Positions 45,359 to 56,277 of a DNA stretch of 64,000 nt are shown piece after piece. The translations under genes and the position numbers were made by a program. This stretch comes from Sphingobacterium bovistauri (GTDB lineage: Bacteria > Bacteroidota > Bacteroidia > Sphingobacteriales > Sphingobacteriaceae), in NCBI RefSeq assembly GCF_020295405.1, contig NZ_JADEYP010000009.1, positions 62,001 to 126,000 of the forward strand. Direction: 5' to 3'. The notes beneath the pieces are model-generated. The model searched no databases, had not been told where the DNA came from, and worked only from the letters and a program-made list of their open reading frames with translations. Position 1 is the stretch's first letter. The number at the start of each line of letters is the position of its first letter.

Positions 45359-46501
45359 ATGACAATGAAAAAAATACTTTATATAGCATTAGCCTTGTCT
45401 TTCGGAACTTTATTTCAAAGTTGTGATCCAATGAAAGATATTTATACAGAATTGGATCAAAATGCAATCGATAAATCTGGTATTCAGGATTTAGAATTTG
45501 AAATGACTAAATCAGAATATGATTTATTAAGAGGTGTAGAAAATGCGAGCACTCCTTTTGCAAATCAATATTTTAATAGTGAAGATTCTGCAAAAGTTTT
45601 AATTCCTGTTATTTTGTCCAAGAAGTTTCAATATTTGGGAGAAAAATCTACAGCTAAAGTGACTTACAATTTGGGAAATCGCAATTTGAAATTATCGACG
45701 ATTTATCCTTACAAAGCTGACGATGCAACATATGTTGCTGTGACTGGAGGTACGAGATTCAAAAACTTTAATTCAGAAGCCCAAATTTTAGCCGGAGTGA
45801 AGTATTTTCACAAAACACCGAAGCAAGGTGATTGGGTGAAAATCACATATATTTGGTCAGCGACTAATACTGAAACTACATCAAGTGTTATTTACTTGAA
45901 TGGAAATTGGTATGTGAGCTACGAATTGTTAGCCGCTGATTATACAGCTATGCAACAGGGCTTTGCAAACTTTAGTGTAAAAGAAACTGCAGAGTTATAT
46001 TTGCCAGTTTTTATGAAAGCTAAATATCCATATATTTTAACTGAAGGCTACACTTTACCTGTGATTTATATTTTGAGATTAAGTAGCTCAAATATAAATC
46101 CAACGGTCGCTCTGATGAAATATCAAGGAGGTCAATGGGTTGTAAATAGTGGTTCGGATAAAGCATTGATGCAATTTGCGGTAACAAAAGGTGTATGGTT
46201 GGCAGATAATACCATTAAATATACAATCACTGCGGATGAGCATAGAAATGAAGTTTCTAAATATGTAGATGATGCAGCCGCGAAAGCGAGTATTGCACAG
46301 TATGGTAATTTTGATTTAAAATTATTTACAAGCAGAGCTATGCTTTTGAGTGCTTTGACTAAGTTTACGAAAGCTAAATTCCCTAATTCTGCAGTTGGAC
46401 AACGCTATTTATTGACATATAGAACTTTTAATCCTAATTCTACTGCGACAATTTGGTTGGAATTGGGTGAAGATGGTAATTATGTTGAAAAACTAGATTA
46501 A
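45359..46501 (+). CDS. Hypothetical lipoprotein partner of TonB-dependent receptor
   Basis: This 380-residue protein has a lipoprotein signal; the lipobox LFQSC places the acylated Cys around residue 22. ATG 45365 would give a slightly shorter, cleaner signal. The mature part is beta-rich with a repeated layout (YNLGNRNLKLSTIYPYK; WSATNTETTSSVIYLNGNWYVS; AQFAVTKGVWLADNTIKY-like sequence near residue 280). It is not a SusD-type TPR protein. Immediate placement after the receptor, 7 bases away, suggests an outer-surface or periplasmic partner in uptake of the same ligand. I cannot assign a DUF. Confidence 0.75.
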   Translation: MTMKKILYIALALSFGTLFQSCDPMKDIYTELDQNAIDKSGIQDLEFEMTKSEYDLLRGVENASTPFANQYFNSEDSAKVLIPVILSKKFQYLGEKSTAKVTYNLGNRNLKLSTIYPYKADDATYVAVTGGTRFKNFNSEAQILAGVKYFHKTPKQGDWVKITYIWSATNTETTSSVIYLNGNWYVSYELLAADYTAMQQGFANFSVKETAELYLPVFMKAKYPYILTEGYTLPVIYILRLSSSNINPTVALMKYQGGQWVVNSGSDKALMQFAVTKGVWLADNTIKYTITADEHRNEVSKYVDDAAAKASIAQYGNFDLKLFTSRAMLLSALTKFTKAKFPNSAVGQRYLLTYRTFNPNSTATIWLELGEDGNYVEKLD

Positions 46502-46531
46502 TTTTTCAATTTCTTATAAGAATAAATCATA

Positions 46532-46566
46532 AAAAGCCCTCACAACTTTTAGTTGTGAGGGCTTTT
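46532..46566. terminator. Bidirectional terminator between receptor lipoprotein and katG
   Basis: AAAAGCCCTCACAACT (46532-46547) pairs perfectly with AGTTGTGAGGGCTTTT (46551-46566), loop TTT. Confidence 0.92.
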
Positions 46567-46594
46567 ACATTAAAAGGAACTTTATGATTTGATA

Positions 46595-49282
<2,688 letters not shown>

Positions 49283-51046
49283 TTACTTGGATGTATCTAC
49301 CGACACCTGTTGTATAAAATCTGATAGATCTTCGTTTTTTGATAATCCTAATTTTATTTTTAATCGATATTTGGTAACTCTCACAGTGTTAATATCAATT
49401 TTTAAAATATTTGCAATATCTTGATTGTCCATATTTAGGTAAATAAAGGAGGCATATTTTAAGTCAAGACTTGTTAATTTTTGTTTAGATAATTCATTTA
49501 ATTTTTGAAAAAATTTAGGATGAATATTTTCGTGTATATTTTGGGTTTGTTTATAGTTTTCGTCGTTATGTTTATCTTCTTTTAGAATTTTTTCTATTGA
49601 GGTAAGTTTATTCTTCTGCAAATCATCATTTAAACTTTTCAATACAGAGTTTTTATTATCTAATTTTAAAGATATAGCCAGCGCATCTCTTTGTGTTTTT
49701 TCATGTTGTAATTTTAGTATGGTGCTCTCATTAACTAGACGTATTTTTTCTTTTTGTAATAATTTTGATTTTTGCCTACCTACCTTCTTGTTTAATCTCA
49801 AAAGATAGACTAAGACAACAATCAAAGTGCTAGTCACCAATAATATCACTAAAAATAATATGTTTTGCTTGTTTAATAATTGAGTTTTTTCATTAAGTTG
49901 AAGAATTTCATTTTCTTTAATTTGATTTTCATATAGGGATTGGATTAATTGGAAGTTCTTTTCATTCTTTCCAGAATTAATATCTCTGAATATCATGTAG
50001 GACTGATATAAGGATCCATACGCTTTATCGAGTTCTCCCTCTTCTTTGTATATATGCGATAAATTCCGAAGTAATTCGTAGTGATTATAATCATTCGAAT
50101 TACTTTTGTTTAATTTGGATATAGCCTTCAGATAGCTTTCTTTAGCATTTTTAAAATCTTTTTTCAGTTCATAACCAACGCCAGTATTTATGTATGCCGC
50201 AGATTCGTAAATCTTTAATTTTGGATTATTGTTAATGATTTTCAATGCCTCTTGTTGCAAATATATTGCGCTGTCAATATTAATATTTTTGCCATTAAAG
50301 AATTGTGTCCCTACATTAACATAATTTAGACATTTCGCTAAGTCTGCCAATCCGGCATTTTTGATAGTTGAAATTGTTTGATAGGATTTGTTGAAATAAT
50401 ATTCAGAAGTATCTGATTTTGAATCAATTTTTTGAGTTTTATATTCATGCATATAATAATTTCCCAAATTATTATATGTTATAAATATGTAGTAGGGCAC
50501 CTTAGATTTTATAGCGAATTGATTAGCCAATATATAATCTTGTTTACTACTATTTTTATCTTTAATTGACTCACCAGCACCTGCTTTTTGACTATGTAGA
50601 ATAGCTAACAGCGAATTGTTATTTGCTGTTTTATTAAAAACAGTAGTTGCGTAATTAAAGGATTTTATATATTGTTTGTAGTTCTTTGCTTTTAGGTATA
50701 TAAAGCAAAAACCTAATTCTACATATGCTTGATCAATTTCGCTACCTGTTCTTTCAGCCAGCTGTTTAGCGATCTTGAGTGATTTTAATTGTTCAGCATC
50801 ATTTTTCTGTATATGATAATACCTAGAGAGTAATACGAATCCAATAACTTTCTTTGAATCATTAGGCGATCTTAAGAAGCTATCATGGATAATTTTCTTT
50901 GAATCATCAAATGCATAGCTATATAAATAATTATATACATTCTGTTGATCAATGTCATTATCGCTTTGTGATTTAGCATTGAAAAATAAAAGCAGAAATA
51001 AGACAAGAACACCAAGTGATTTCATTTGTAGGTAAATAGTTTTCAT
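49283..51046 (-). CDS. TPR-containing membrane regulator with C-terminal LuxR-type HTH
   Basis: This 587-residue Bacteroidetes-type regulator has a signal peptide (ending around NAKSQ), about 350 residues of TPR-like helical repeats (e.g. AAYINTGVGYELKKDFKNAKESYLKAI region), a membrane segment near 395-417 (ILFLVILLVTSTLIVVLVYLL), a coiled-coil, and a C-terminal helix-turn-helix (LDLKYASFIYLNMDNQDIANIL, then INTVRVTKYRLKIKLGL, residues ~523-587). Such proteins sense envelope signals by the periplasmic TPRs and bind DNA from the membrane. It is divergent from the small peptide/fimbrillin operon and is its likely regulator. Confidence 0.85.
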   Translation of the reverse strand: MKTIYLQMKSLGVLVLFLLLFFNAKSQSDNDIDQQNVYNYLYSYAFDDSKKIIHDSFLRSPNDSKKVIGFVLLSRYYHIQKNDAEQLKSLKIAKQLAERTGSEIDQAYVELGFCFIYLKAKNYKQYIKSFNYATTVFNKTANNNSLLAILHSQKAGAGESIKDKNSSKQDYILANQFAIKSKVPYYIFITYNNLGNYYMHEYKTQKIDSKSDTSEYYFNKSYQTISTIKNAGLADLAKCLNYVNVGTQFFNGKNINIDSAIYLQQEALKIINNNPKLKIYESAAYINTGVGYELKKDFKNAKESYLKAISKLNKSNSNDYNHYELLRNLSHIYKEEGELDKAYGSLYQSYMIFRDINSGKNEKNFQLIQSLYENQIKENEILQLNEKTQLLNKQNILFLVILLVTSTLIVVLVYLLRLNKKVGRQKSKLLQKEKIRLVNESTILKLQHEKTQRDALAISLKLDNKNSVLKSLNDDLQKNKLTSIEKILKEDKHNDENYKQTQNIHENIHPKFFQKLNELSKQKLTSLDLKYASFIYLNMDNQDIANILKIDINTVRVTKYRLKIKLGLSKNEDLSDFIQQVSVDTSK

Positions 51047-51279
51047 AGGTTAGTAGATGTATTATCGAAATACAATATATCAATATAATTTAAAGTTTTA
51101 AAAAAATATTAATTTAATTCTCGATTGCGATTATTATTTAATTGGTCCATCTATCTTGAATTCGATGTGAAGTACATATCATTCAGAATAGCTGGTCGCT
51201 TAATATTCTTCAATATAATAGTCTATCATAGTATCGTTAAAATCTATTTTTTATTATAATAATCTGATTAACAATGTTT

Positions 51280-51338
51280 TGTATGTTTTTGTACACAGAT
51301 TGTACACACGTGAATTAGCTATGTACATGATATGTAAT
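51280..51338 (+). promoter_or_regulatory. Helically phased TGTA box array (putative operator)
   Basis: Boxes begin at 51280 (TGTATG), 51290 (TGTACA), 51301 (TGTACA), 51322 (TGTACA) and 51333 (TGTAAT), with a weak TGAATT at 51311. Starts are 10-11 bases apart, one DNA turn. Two of them sit in direct repeats TTGTACACA at 51289-51297 and 51300-51308. The array ends about 33 bases before the -7 element at 51371, a plausible activator position. The TPR/LuxR protein encoded next door is the candidate binder. Confidence 0.5.
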
Positions 51339-51370
51339 ACCAAATATTCTCTTAAGTATAAGTGCCTATC

Positions 51371-51378
51371 TACTTTTG
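51371..51378 (+). promoter_or_regulatory. Putative -7 element of the peptide/fimbrillin operon
   Basis: TACTTTTG is a perfect TAnnTTTG match, 72 bases before the first ATG. No good -33 TTG is seen, which fits a promoter needing an activator at the upstream boxes. Confidence 0.55.
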
Positions 51379-51450
51379 TCGTGAGTTAAAAATAACTGGC
51401 TGTAATTAATATATGCTGGTGTTAAGTTAAATCAATTAAACTAAATAGAT

Positions 51451-51642
51451 ATGGAAGGAATAAATGATCAAAAACGACCTTACGTACAACCAAAAATTTC
51501 GGTACAATTTATTGTTCATGAGGAATGCATAGCCGCTTCTTCTGTTGTAGTATTAGAGGTGGGCTCACCGGGTAGTCCATATACCCCAACTATAGAAGAC
51601 TGGAATGCAGGAACAGGGGACAACGAAGATGTGTGGTTTTAA
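51451..51642 (+). CDS. Small 63-residue peptide of a Bacteroidetes-type leaderless family
   Basis: The product has no signal peptide and no membrane segment. It begins with a KRPYVQPKISVQFIVHEECIAASS pattern (quoted as KRPYVQPKISVQF and HEECIAASS) and has a C-terminal acidic, Trp-containing tail (EDWNAGTGDNEDVWF). Similar small proteins with a Y-x-x-P-x-x-x-V core, a Glu-Glu then Ile-Ala-Ala-Ser motif and a Trp-rich tail are, from memory, often found beside fimbrillin-like lipoproteins in this phylum, role unknown. It lies 12 bases upstream of the lipoprotein gene and shares its promoter. Confidence 0.75.
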   Translation: MEGINDQKRPYVQPKISVQFIVHEECIAASSVVVLEVGSPGSPYTPTIEDWNAGTGDNEDVWF

Positions 51643-51654
51643 ATTTAAAATTCT

Positions 51655-53628
51655 ATGAGATCAATTGTTAAAATACTTATATTATTTGCTGTTTTGTACC
51701 TTTCAAGCTGTGCAAAAGAGATGGGGGATGCTCCGTTTTTGAATGAGGATGTATTAATGGTTAATGTAAGTGGAATAGAAAATTATAATGTCCAAAAATC
51801 AGCTTCTAATAACAACGAAGGTCTGCGTTCAACTCCTAATCAAGACAGCTTAAATAGGGCTAATCCTGAGGTGATAAAAATTTCTGAAGGAATAACGATG
51901 TCTACATCTATAGAGCAGTACCCTATAGGGCATGAAAACTATTCTAATTCTACATCAGAAAAAAACATTGGTAAATTTTCAAGAAAACAGTTAATTGCTG
52001 CATCTTATCCAATGACTGCAGGAACCGCTTATCGAATAATTTTATTTCAAAATGGGGTTGTACACTCTACATCTTCTGGTACCTCAGGAACTTCTTTGGG
52101 TATGCCAGTTAGTCGTGGACAAACCTATGAATGGGCAATTTATTCCTACAATACTACTTTTCTTCCTCCTAGTGCATCAGTGGGAGTATCAGATCCTAAA
52201 ATGCAAACACCTCAAAAAATATCTAATAATATAAAAGAGTTAGTGTATGCAAATGGTACTGTCACCATTCCTACAAGTGGACCAGTTCCACCATTGAATG
52301 CCTTATTGAAACAAAAATTGGCAAAGGTATATGCAGAATATAATGCAGAGCAACATTCATTAATGATTTTAGGTTTAACGGGGTCATTCATCAATCAGGA
52401 TGGATCATCTACACCGAACTCACAAGGATTGTTAGGAGCTACTTATTTTCAATATGGAGATTTAAATTTGAGAACAGGTGTTATTGATAATTATACCTAT
52501 TTTCCTACAGGGAATCAAAATTTTCATAGGCCAGATTTTGCCAACTATGATATTTGGCGTACCTATCAATATTTTACCGTGAATACAGCCCCAATTTCGC
52601 CAATCATTATAAGAATGACGGCACTTAATATGGCTAACAGTACATCTGGCCCTACGATAGGAGTAATTCCTCCTGATATTGTTCGTCAATTTGATGTAAC
52701 ACCTGTCATTGGCTCTACTACAGTTTTGAAGTTTACTATTCGGGAGGCTACCTACGGTATTGATTGTTCACAAACAGCAATAGAAGATGTTAATACTATA
52801 GTCATGGCTGGTGTGTCTATTCCTGCTGCGCACAAAATAAAAGTAAGAGTTACTGGAGCAGTTGTCGGACATTATTATAATATTAGTACAAATACAGTTG
52901 ATGGAGTGTCTTATAAAGCAGAAGGTAATTTTACTGTTGCAGGCGATCAATGGATTCAATTGGTACCAACAGGTCAGTATATTGTTGGCGGCGTGAGAAA
53001 TTTTACTATTACTTGTAACAACCCCGCACGATCAACCTGTTCACAAGAAGTTGTTGTAGCACATGTAAATACTGGATCTTACATTGAGAATGGATTACCA
53101 TTGGATGCATATCCTTCGTTAGCCTCTAGATGGGGGGGGACAACAGATGCTTACAATAGCACGACTTGGAGACCTAGATTGGCAAAAAATGCAATTATTA
53201 GTGCCGACGTAAGATATGCAGGTCAATTGGAATCTAGATTTTGGTATTTGTATTTCCGAAATGTGCATTCTACAAATTCATGGACCTACTCATACACTGG
53301 AACATCAAATCTAACGGCAGATCCGACTCCTAGAACAGGAACAGGTACACTCACAGCAGGTGCTAGGTTAGTATTGTCTTTAGATCCATATGGAATGCCT
53401 TTTGGAGAAGGAGGTGGCGGAGGTTATTATGGCTCAGGAAATAGTTGGGCGGATGGCCTTACAAAACCAGAAACTACAACGGCAAGTATCATTCTTACCT
53501 ATCAAGGTGTAAAGTATAATTATACTTTAGTATTTTCACCGGGGACAGGAACACCTGCTTTAGCTAATCCGTTATACAATAGTTATTTAAAAACTGAGTT
53601 AAAGTTGAATAGCGTAGCAAAGCCATAG
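51655..53628 (+). CDS. Fimbrillin-like surface lipoprotein
   Basis: This 657-residue protein has a lipoprotein signal; lipobox YLSSC gives an acylated Cys at residue 19. The early part resembles the fimbrillin/Mfa N-terminal fold: MTAGTAYRIILFQNGVVHSTSS, then RGQTYEWAIYSYNTT. The rest is Thr/Ser/Asn-rich beta structure with a Gly-rich segment (FGEGGGGGYYGSGNSW, near residue 585). It is probably surface-exposed, as a pilin-like or adhesin-like protein. It is the second gene of the operon under the TPR/LuxR regulator, and ends with a very strong hairpin terminator. The fimbrial assembly itself is inferred. Confidence 0.72.
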   Translation: MRSIVKILILFAVLYLSSCAKEMGDAPFLNEDVLMVNVSGIENYNVQKSASNNNEGLRSTPNQDSLNRANPEVIKISEGITMSTSIEQYPIGHENYSNSTSEKNIGKFSRKQLIAASYPMTAGTAYRIILFQNGVVHSTSSGTSGTSLGMPVSRGQTYEWAIYSYNTTFLPPSASVGVSDPKMQTPQKISNNIKELVYANGTVTIPTSGPVPPLNALLKQKLAKVYAEYNAEQHSLMILGLTGSFINQDGSSTPNSQGLLGATYFQYGDLNLRTGVIDNYTYFPTGNQNFHRPDFANYDIWRTYQYFTVNTAPISPIIIRMTALNMANSTSGPTIGVIPPDIVRQFDVTPVIGSTTVLKFTIREATYGIDCSQTAIEDVNTIVMAGVSIPAAHKIKVRVTGAVVGHYYNISTNTVDGVSYKAEGNFTVAGDQWIQLVPTGQYIVGGVRNFTITCNNPARSTCSQEVVVAHVNTGSYIENGLPLDAYPSLASRWGGTTDAYNSTTWRPRLAKNAIISADVRYAGQLESRFWYLYFRNVHSTNSWTYSYTGTSNLTADPTPRTGTGTLTAGARLVLSLDPYGMPFGEGGGGGYYGSGNSWADGLTKPETTTASIILTYQGVKYNYTLVFSPGTGTPALANPLYNSYLKTELKLNSVAKP

Positions 53629-53656
53629 TTAGCCACTATGAGTAAGTAGTTGCAAT

Positions 53657-53700
53657 ATAGATGAGGATTATTTTAGTAGAATAATCCTCATCTATAATTT
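53657..53700 (+). terminator. Terminator of the fimbrillin-like operon
   Basis: A 16-bp stem from ATAGATGAGGATTATT (53657-53672) pairs with AATAATCCTCATCTAT (53680-53695), followed by a weak T-rich tail. Confidence 0.75.
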
Positions 53701-53781
53701 TATAGAACCCATATAGATTTCTAATTTCTTTATTAATAATAGACCGTCTTATGTTACTCCTGGATAAGAATCAACATAATT

Positions 53782-54360
53782 TTAAAGTATATTGTTAAGT
53801 TTTATGTATTGAAGTAGCATTATTGTTTTTCCATCTTTAATGTCTCCATTTTCTATCATTTTCATAGCGTCCGAAATACCAAGTTCTAAAACTTCAATAT
53901 TTTCCTCTTCCTGTTCTACACCACCACCATCACTGACTTTCATTTCTTTGGCATACTCTGCAATAAAAAAATATAAAATTTCAGTCACAGAGCCAGGGGA
54001 CATATATGCTTCAAATATTTTGCGAACTTCGGTAATTTTATACCCTGTTTCTTCTTTGGTTTCCCGTCTGATACAATCTTCTGGGTTGTTTTTATTCAAT
54101 AAACCTGCACAAGTTTCAATCAACATTCCTGTTTCATTTCCATTAACAAATGTCGGAAGGCGAAATTGTTTTGTGAGAATTACCGTTTTTTGATTTTTAT
54201 TGTAAAGTAAAATAGTCGCTCCATTGCCTCTGTCGTACGCCTCTCTACTTTGAGTCAGTTTTGTTCCATCTTTTTTGGTGTATTCATAAGTTATTTTCCT
54301 TAATACGTACCAATTGTCAGAAAGAATTTCGGTGTCTAAAATTTTAATGTTATCAATCAT
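53782..54360 (-). CDS. nudK: NUDIX hydrolase, NudK (GDP-mannose pyrophosphatase) type
   Basis: The 192-residue protein has the Nudix box [22 protein letters not shown] (in parts: [14 protein letters not shown] and ETKEETGY; pattern Gx5Ex7REUxEExGU with the leading acidic spacing slightly altered). It has the NudK-type N-terminus [20 protein letters not shown] and the tail [17 protein letters not shown], matching GDP-mannose or GDP-sugar pyrophosphatases. It would hydrolyse nucleotide sugars to a sugar phosphate and NMP. It is a single gene on the minus strand. Confidence 0.87.
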   Translation of the reverse strand: MIDNIKILDTEILSDNWYVLRKITYEYTKKDGTKLTQSREAYDRGNGATILLYNKNQKTVILTKQFRLPTFVNGNETGMLIETCAGLLNKNNPEDCIRRETKEETGYKITEVRKIFEAYMSPGSVTEILYFFIAEYAKEMKVSDGGGVEQEEENIEVLELGISDAMKMIENGDIKDGKTIMLLQYIKLNNIL

Positions 54361-54531
54361 TTGTTGGTTGTAATGTTAAATTGATCTTAGTAAGTAGGGG
54401 CTTGCTGTCTGAGATTGAAGTCAAAAGTAACTATAGCTGAAAGCCATTTTTTTGCTGGATGAAATAGGAGAGTAGTTCAGATGTTCATTACCCCCACGAA
54501 TTACCAATAAGATGCTAGCTGTAACTTTTTT

Positions 54532-55026
54532 CTAGTTTAAAAAAGTAATAATTGCTTCACCATTTTTTGTAGCATCTGTAAAAACTTTCTGCATCGTTAA
54601 AAATCCATCTGCAATATATTCAAAAGCATCATCTCCTTCATCCCAAATTGTCGGATAGATTTCTAATTCTGTCATTTTTGCAGGATTAAATTTTTGTTTA
54701 AGCTCGGCAATTGTGATTTTAGAGATTTCATTATTTAATTCTGCAACTAGTTCAGGTGTCAAATAGTGAGCTGGTCCATATCCCAAATCTTGGTCTTCGT
54801 CAATCAGCTGTCCACTAAATAATACTCTTACAAGATTATGGTCAGCGGTTGCTAAACCTTCTCCAGTAAGTAAAAATATTATTCCATCCCATGATTTATC
54901 AATGTCAACCAAATTTTCGTTTTCAGTTTCATCATCGTAGATCATGTCTTCTAATAATGTACTGTTCTGTAAATAATCTTCAAGTTCCTTTTTTGTTACT
55001 CGAAGTAAGTTTCCAATCATACTCAT
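54532..55026 (-). CDS. DUF1877 (YfbM-like) protein
   Basis: This 164-residue soluble protein begins MSMIGNLLRVTKKELEDYL. It includes DIDKSWDGIIFLLTGEG, the conserved DUF1877 core, then GYGPAHYLTPELVAEL and YPTIWDEGDDAFEYI. The family (E. coli YfbM) is of unknown function and often found singly or as tandem copies. It is a monocistronic gene here. The role is not inferred further. Confidence 0.87.
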   Translation of the reverse strand: MSMIGNLLRVTKKELEDYLQNSTLLEDMIYDDETENENLVDIDKSWDGIIFLLTGEGLATADHNLVRVLFSGQLIDEDQDLGYGPAHYLTPELVAELNNEISKITIAELKQKFNPAKMTELEIYPTIWDEGDDAFEYIADGFLTMQKVFTDATKNGEAIITFLN

Positions 55027-55391
55027 ATATGAAATATTTCTAGTTTATATTTTAGGTTTTGTTAGTGCGTTTTTTTGAAAAGATTATAGATAACTAGCCA
55101 AAGACTATTAACCTTTTATTATTAACTAAATTATGAAAAAGAAATAAAATATCCCGCTAGCATGAAGAATGTTGTCAAAAAAAATCTTGCGTGTTTTTTA
55201 TATAGGATAAGATTTTATATTTCATCTTTATAAATAATGCACAACGTAGAATCAAACAGTAATAAATTGAAATTAGTTTAATTTACTTATTATTAGTGAT
55301 TTAATTTGATCATCTAAACTGTTTATTTTATATAGGATCAAACTGATCCTATATAAAATAAACAGTTTTAAGAGAAGGTAAAGAGTGTGTT
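55027..55391. other. Intergenic region with a perfect inverted repeat
   Basis: This 365-base AT-rich spacer between two minus-strand genes holds the 25-bp inverted repeat (55316-55368) and a third copy of its TTTTATATAGGAT core at 55196-55208. No ORF or RNA gene was recognised. Confidence 0.7.
55316..55368. repeat. Perfect 25-bp inverted repeat
   Basis: The arms 55316-55340 and 55344-55368 are exact reverse complements with a 3-base loop. Neither side has a T-run, so it is not a simple intrinsic terminator. It lies 23 bases after the HAD gene stop. The core TTTTATATAGGAT also occurs alone at 55196-55208. Confidence 0.85.
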
Positions 55392-56180
55392 TTATAAAAT
55401 TTCAAAATGCTTTAATGCATTCCAAATGCCGTCTGAATCCACATCATCCGTAATATAGTCGGCAATTTCTTTTACTTCCGGATTCGCATTACCCATGGCT
55501 ACTCCAATACCTACATGCTTTAGCATGGTTATATCATTTCCTCCATCACCAAATGCCATTGTCTTACTTAAGTCTATTCCAAAATAATCGCAGAATATAT
55601 CTATACCTACTTGTTTACTTTGTCCTTTGGGGTTGACATCGGCAAAAAGGGGTGACCAACGTGATGCTAATGAATTGGGCATTACCTTAGCCATAAATTC
55701 TTTTTCTTCATCGGGTCCTAAAAATATATTTGTTTGTAGGATGGAGTTTGTGTCCACTTTTTCTATATCAACTAATGGCGGAACTGGCAAATTTAAATGT
55801 GCATACATCCCAGCTATCTCCGGTGTGACGTCGTGAATAGAAACTTCCTTTTCGGACATGAACGAAAAACTTAATGGATTTTCTTGTGCATAATCCAAAA
55901 TCGATTGGATATCTCGTGAATCTATAGCTTTTTTGAACAGTATTTCACCCTCTTTGGTCAGGCAATATCCACCATTGAATGTAATATAGCCATCAAAGTT
56001 GAGGTAGCGTACATGATCAATACTATTGATAGATCGGCCTGTAGATAGGATTGTTTTTATTCCTTTGGCTTGTAATTGTTCGATTGCTTCTTCTGTTGAA
56101 GCGGCTACTTCATGCGTCTTAAAGCTAAGTAAAGTGCCATCGATATCGAAAAATACGGCTTGAATGTTTGGATGTTGCAT
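55392..56180 (-). CDS. Cof-type HAD-IIB phosphatase
   Basis: This 262-residue protein from ATG 56180 (MQHPNIQAVFFDIDGTLL) has all HAD motifs: FFDIDGTL with the nucleophile Asp, motif II TILSTGRS, the motif III Lys in KGQSKQVG, and motif IV AFGDGGNDITML. A cap type IIB is inferred from length and order. These enzymes dephosphorylate sugar phosphates, pyridoxal phosphate or nucleotides; substrate is not predictable. The upstream start at 56228 would place the promoter element (56198-56205) inside the gene, so I reject it. Confidence 0.92.
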   Translation of the reverse strand: MQHPNIQAVFFDIDGTLLSFKTHEVAASTEEAIEQLQAKGIKTILSTGRSINSIDHVRYLNFDGYITFNGGYCLTKEGEILFKKAIDSRDIQSILDYAQENPLSFSFMSEKEVSIHDVTPEIAGMYAHLNLPVPPLVDIEKVDTNSILQTNIFLGPDEEKEFMAKVMPNSLASRWSPLFADVNPKGQSKQVGIDIFCDYFGIDLSKTMAFGDGGNDITMLKHVGIGVAMGNANPEVKEIADYITDDVDSDGIWNALKHFEIL

Positions 56181-56197
56181 ATATCTGTAATGTGTAT

Positions 56198-56228
56198 CAA
56201 AAGTAAAAAGATATTCTTCAAAATTCAA
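56198..56228 (-). promoter_or_regulatory. Putative promoter of the HAD phosphatase gene
   Basis: The minus strand has TTG (56228-56226), 20 bases, then TACTTTTG (56205-56198), a full match to the Bacteroidetes -33/-7 pattern 18 bases before the chosen ATG. Confidence 0.6.
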
Positions 56229-56246
56229 CTTCGCTCATGCTTTTCG

Positions 56247-56254
56247 TATCTTTG
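56247..56254 (+). promoter_or_regulatory. Putative -7 element of the divergent methyltransferase gene
   Basis: TATCTTTG matches TAnnTTTG exactly, 23 bases before ATG 56278. No -33 TTG at the right spacing. Confidence 0.45.
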
Positions 56255-56277
56255 CCATATTCATCAATTCGTCAACT

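Larger units (their letters stand above)
51047..51450. other. Divergent regulatory region (regulator / peptide-fimbrillin operon)
   Basis: This 404-base AT-rich spacer has no ORF. It holds the phased TGTA box array (51280-51338) and a perfect -7 element (51371-51378) for the plus-strand operon, listed separately. Confidence 0.7.

Noticed and set aside
49283..51046. Two-component response regulator instead of TPR-LuxR protein
   Set aside because: No receiver-domain Asp pattern; the N-terminal part is signal peptide and TPR-like, with a membrane segment before the HTH.
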